A stretch of 64,000 nt of DNA. Origin: Lentzea alba (GTDB taxonomy: Bacteria > Actinomycetota > Actinomycetes > Mycobacteriales > Pseudonocardiaceae). A program made the translations under genes and the position numbers. The stretch spans positions 186,001-250,000 of the forward strand of contig NZ_JAAMPJ010000003.1 in NCBI RefSeq assembly GCF_011067745.1, given 5' to 3'. Below the pieces are notes generated by a model. The model searched no databases. It saw nothing but the letters and a program-made list of their open reading frames with translations, and was not told the DNA's origin. Position 1 is the stretch's first letter. Every line of letters starts with the position of its first letter. This document shows, one piece after another, positions 61,221 to 64,000 of the stretch.

Positions 61221-63034
61221 CCGCGCTGCTCGCCTACACCATCTTCGGCCTGGTCACGGGCGGCGCCTACGCCGTCGTCGCGGGTGGGCTCGTGCTGACC
61301 TACAGCACCTCCAAGGTGTTCAACGTCGGGCACGGCGCGATCGGCATGGTCATGGCGTTCCTCTACTGGGAGCTCGCGGAGAACCGCGGGCTGCCGCAGT
61401 GGCTGGCACTGCTGATCGTGGTCGGCGTGTGCGCGCCGCTGTTCGGGCTGCTGATCGAACGGTTCGTGATGCGCCGGCTCGCGGGCGCGCCGATCGGGAT
61501 CACCCTGGTGGCCGGGGTGGGTGTGCTGGTCGGGCTCATCGGGGTGGCGCAGGTGATCTGGCCGCCGCAGGCCCGGCCCGTGCGGCCGTTCCTCGATCAG
61601 TTGGGCGTCCACATCGGACAGTCGTTCGTCAGCGGGCACGACCTGGTGACCTTGGTCTGCGCGGTGCTCGTCGCCGCCGGGCTGTACCTGTTGCTGAACC
61701 GGACGCGGACCGGGCTCGCGATGCGGGCCTGCGTGGACGCGCCGGAGCTGGCCGCGCTGTACGGAACCCGGCCCCATCGGCTGTCGGCGATGAGCTGGGC
61801 GATCGGGTCGGCGCTGGCGGCGTTGGGCGGGATCCTGCTGACGCCGGTGGTGCAGCTGGACTACGTGACGATGACGCTGCTCGTGATCACCGCTTACACC
61901 GCGGCGCTGGTGGGGCGGTTGCGGAGTCTGCCGTGGACGTTCGTGGGCGCGCTGGGGCTCGGGCTGGTGCAGTCGTACGCGGTGGCCTACCTGCCCTCGT
62001 CGCAGTTCTGGATCTCGTTCCGGGCGGCGATTCCGGCGTTGCTGCTGTTCGTGGTGCTGCTCGCGATGCCGCAGTCGCCGTTGCGGATCGGTGGGGTGCG
62101 GGGGTCGCGCGGGGTGGCGGTGCCGACCGGGGTGGCCACCGGCGTCGGCGCTGGGCTGTTCGCAGGCGTGGTCGTCGTGCTGGCGCTGCTGGTGGACTCG
62201 GTGGTGGCCGGGCAGCTCGCGCTGGCGCTGGTGTTCGGGATCGTGCTGCTGTCGATGGTGCTGCTCACCGGGTACGGCGGGGTGGTGTCGCTCGGGCAGT
62301 TCACGTTCGTCGGCGTGGGCGCCGTGACGGTGGCGCGGCTCGGTTCGACGTCGGTCTTCTCGTTGCTGCTGGGCGCGTTGGTCGCCGCGGCGGTCGGGGC
62401 GTTGATCGCGTTGATCGCTCTGCGCGTCAGCGGGCTGTACCTGGCGTTGGCGACGCTGGGGTTCGCGCAGCTGATGGACAAGCTGGTGCTGCAGTCGCCC
62501 ATCGCGTTCGGCGTGCGGGGTTCGTTGCAGGTGCCTCGGCTGGTCGAGTCGGCCTCAGCGCAGCTGCTGGTGGCCGCCGGGGTGTTCGCGCTGGTCGGTG
62601 CCGGTGTGCTGGCGGTGCGGCGCGGACGGCTGGGGCGCCGGATGATCGCGGTCAAGGACAGCTCGGCGGCGTGCGCGACGCTGGGGATGAACGTGCGCTG
62701 GATCCGGGTCTGGGTGTTCTCGCTGTCGGCGGCGATCGCGGGGCTGGCCGGCGGGCTGTTCGCGCAGCTGCGGGAAACCGTTGCGGCGAGCGACTTCCAG
62801 CTGTTCAACAACCTGCCGCTGCTGCTGTTCGCGGTGATCGCGGGCGTGACGTCGGTGTCCGGGGCTGCCCTGGGCGGGCTGCTGCTGATGCTGCTCCCGG
62901 TGCTGCAGAGCGGTTTCCCGGCGCTCGCGGGCGTGGCGGTGGTGCTGCTCGGCGTCGCGGCGGCCGGGCTCGCGCGGGACCCCAACGGCCTGGTGAGCTG
63001 GTTCTTCCGGGCCTGGTCCTGGCGGCGCGCATGA
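61217..63034 (+). CDS. Fused LivH-LivM ABC transporter permease
   Basis: 605 residues from ATG 61217, overlapping the upstream stop (ATGA). Residues ~1-290 correspond to LivH (YTIFGLVTGGAYAVVAGGLV) and ~300-600 to LivM (VSLGQFTFVGVGAVTVARLG, GVTSVSGAALGGLLLMLLPV); each half has the glycine/alanine-rich membrane helices and coupling-loop region of the family. Usually these are two genes, so this is a genuine fusion, giving one polypeptide for the two-permease core. Confidence 0.92.
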   Translation: MTALLAYTIFGLVTGGAYAVVAGGLVLTYSTSKVFNVGHGAIGMVMAFLYWELAENRGLPQWLALLIVVGVCAPLFGLLIERFVMRRLAGAPIGITLVAGVGVLVGLIGVAQVIWPPQARPVRPFLDQLGVHIGQSFVSGHDLVTLVCAVLVAAGLYLLLNRTRTGLAMRACVDAPELAALYGTRPHRLSAMSWAIGSALAALGGILLTPVVQLDYVTMTLLVITAYTAALVGRLRSLPWTFVGALGLGLVQSYAVAYLPSSQFWISFRAAIPALLLFVVLLAMPQSPLRIGGVRGSRGVAVPTGVATGVGAGLFAGVVVVLALLVDSVVAGQLALALVFGIVLLSMVLLTGYGGVVSLGQFTFVGVGAVTVARLGSTSVFSLLLGALVAAAVGALIALIALRVSGLYLALATLGFAQLMDKLVLQSPIAFGVRGSLQVPRLVESASAQLLVAAGVFALVGAGVLAVRRGRLGRRMIAVKDSSAACATLGMNVRWIRVWVFSLSAAIAGLAGGLFAQLRETVAASDFQLFNNLPLLLFAVIAGVTSVSGAALGGLLLMLLPVLQSGFPALAGVAVVLLGVAAAGLARDPNGLVSWFFRAWSWRRA

Positions 63035-63723
63035 GCACGTTGCTGGTGGAGGGAGTGACGGTCCGGTTCGGCGAGGTGATCGCCGTCAACGACGTGTCGC
63101 TGTCCGTCGACGTCGGGGTGACCGGGCTGATCGGGCCCAACGGCGCCGGCAAGACGACGTTGTTCGACGTGATCAGCGGGTTGCGGCGGCCGTCGGCGGG
63201 CCGGGTGGTGCTGGACGATCTCGACATCACGGCTCGGGGGCCGCACCAGCGGTCGCGGCTCGGGGTGGCCCGGACGTTCCAGCGGCTGGAGGTGTTCGGG
63301 TCGCTGACCGTGTGGGAGAACGTCGTGGTGGCGCTGGAAAGCCGCCGCAGGTCGTCCCGGCTGGCTACCGGACTGCTGGAACGGGTGGGGATCGCGGAGT
63401 TCGCGTCGAACCAGGCCGACACCGTGCCGACCGGCGCCGCGCGGCTGCTGGAGCTGGCCCGTGCGCTGGCCACCGATCCGTGTCTGCTGCTGCTCGACGA
63501 ACCGTCGTCCGGGCTGGACCGCGCGGAGACCGACGCGTTCGGCGAGCTGCTGCGGGAGTTGGTGGGGGAGGGGCGTTCGGTCGTGCTGGTCGAGCACGAC
63601 ATGGACCTCGTGATGGGCTACTGCGACCAGGTGCACGTGCTGAACCTGGGCCAGCTCCTGACCTCCGGCACACCGTCCGAGATCCGCGCGCACGAGGGTG
63701 TCCGGGAGGCGTATCTCGGATGA
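63031..63723 (+). CDS. Liv-type ABC transporter ATP-binding protein (LivG)
   Basis: 230 residues from ATG 63031, sharing ATGA with the permease stop. Walker A GPNGAGKTTLF, Walker B CLLLLDEPSSGLD and the H-loop VEHDMD are intact; the signature is VPTGAARLLELARAL, a loose LSGGQ variant as in many LivG proteins. It lacks the extra C-terminal segment of LivF. With the next gene it powers uptake. Confidence 0.92.
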   Translation: MSTLLVEGVTVRFGEVIAVNDVSLSVDVGVTGLIGPNGAGKTTLFDVISGLRRPSAGRVVLDDLDITARGPHQRSRLGVARTFQRLEVFGSLTVWENVVVALESRRRSSRLATGLLERVGIAEFASNQADTVPTGAARLLELARALATDPCLLLLDEPSSGLDRAETDAFGELLRELVGEGRSVVLVEHDMDLVMGYCDQVHVLNLGQLLTSGTPSEIRAHEGVREAYLG

Positions 63724-63735
63724 TCGGATCCCAAA

Positions 63736-64000
63736 ATGATTGATCTCAGTGACGTCCACGCCGGATACGGCCGGATCGAGGTGCTGCGCGGCGTCTCGCT
63801 GAACGTGCCGCGCGGCACCGTGACGGCGTTGCTGGGCCCGAACGGCGCGGGCAAGTCGACGCTGGTGAAGGTCCTCAGTGGACAGCTGCGCGCCACGGCG
63901 GGGCATGTCCACCTGGGTGGTGTGCACGTGAACGACGCGCCTCCGGACGAGCTGGCGCGGGCCGGTCTGTGCACGATCCCGGAAGGCCGCGCGATCTTCC
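63736..64000 (+). CDS. Liv-type ABC transporter ATP-binding protein (LivF), cut by the window edge
   Basis: ATG 63736, open to the last base (88 codons seen). MIDLSDVHAGYGRIEVLRGV and Walker A GPNGAGKSTLVKVL followed by GLCTIPEGRAIF (a LivF hallmark) identify it. The rest lies beyond the window. It completes the ABC importer begun at 59820. Confidence 0.9.
   Translation, partial: MIDLSDVHAGYGRIEVLRGVSLNVPRGTVTALLGPNGAGKSTLVKVLSGQLRATAGHVHLGGVHVNDAPPDELARAGLCTIPEGRAIF

Overview
The window is about 70% GC. Its features are those of a filamentous actinomycete of the Pseudonocardiaceae/Actinosynnemataceae group (Lentzea, Saccharothrix or a relative). They include AfsR-type SARP regulators with NB-ARC and TPR domains, an XRE/DUF397 gene pair, ALF-repeat and ricin-lectin secreted proteins, many leaderless promoters (TANNNT, 6-7 nt, start codon) and dispersed palindromes between genes. 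The genus is inference. I see no rRNA, tRNA, CRISPR array, transposase or phage gene, so this reads as chromosomal sequence, partly lineage-specific.

Layout. 0-8.7 kb: divergent secreted ALF-repeat genes with a Crp-like site between them, a DEAD-box RNA helicase, a degraded glycosidase-like tail, and an AfsR-like regulator divergent from a secreted three-repeat lectin. 8.7-20.4 kb: a ring-cleavage dioxygenase, a zinc-binding/XRE/DUF397 group, an ornithine cyclodeaminase-like enzyme, a secreted GH16 glucanase under a CebR-like site, TetR plus membrane protein, a LuxR-type regulator with an F420-type oxidoreductase, an acyl-CoA synthetase, an SDR, a membrane protein and an AraC regulator. 20.4-25.7 kb: four small secreted cysteine proteins in a tandem array, produced by a duplication of about 967 bp, divergent from a second AfsR-like regulator. 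25.7-33.1 kb: glycosyltransferase, PaaZ, a Rieske-FAD oxidoreductase divergent from a type II NADH dehydrogenase, a winged-helix protein, a helical-SRPBCC fusion and a Tat-exported peptidase-like protein. 33.1-42.8 kb: two DUF4360 secreted proteins flanking an ATPase-like protein, a two-component system, a GH88 hydrolase, an acetyltransferase, a phosphodiesterase-like enzyme and an exopolyphosphatase.

42.8-50.1 kb: a partner-switching group with two STAS antagonists, an RsbW-like kinase, a SpoIIE/PP2C phosphatase and a giant soluble hybrid kinase carrying seven 92-residue HAMP repeats (a 276-bp DNA period). 50.1-64 kb: an AlkB homologue with a LexA box, TetR divergent from a fatty acyl-CoA ligase, ilvD, a secreted alginate-lyase-like enzyme, DUF1996 and DUF4142 envelope proteins, a GDSL hydrolase, and a four-gene Liv-type ABC importer preceded by a KstR-like operator and cut by the right edge.

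The most unusual part is the 20.4-24.9 kb array with its regulator. Its arrangement (AfsR-like regulator divergent from small secreted proteins) repeats at 5-8.6 kb. All domain calls come from reading the sequence and could not be checked against a database.
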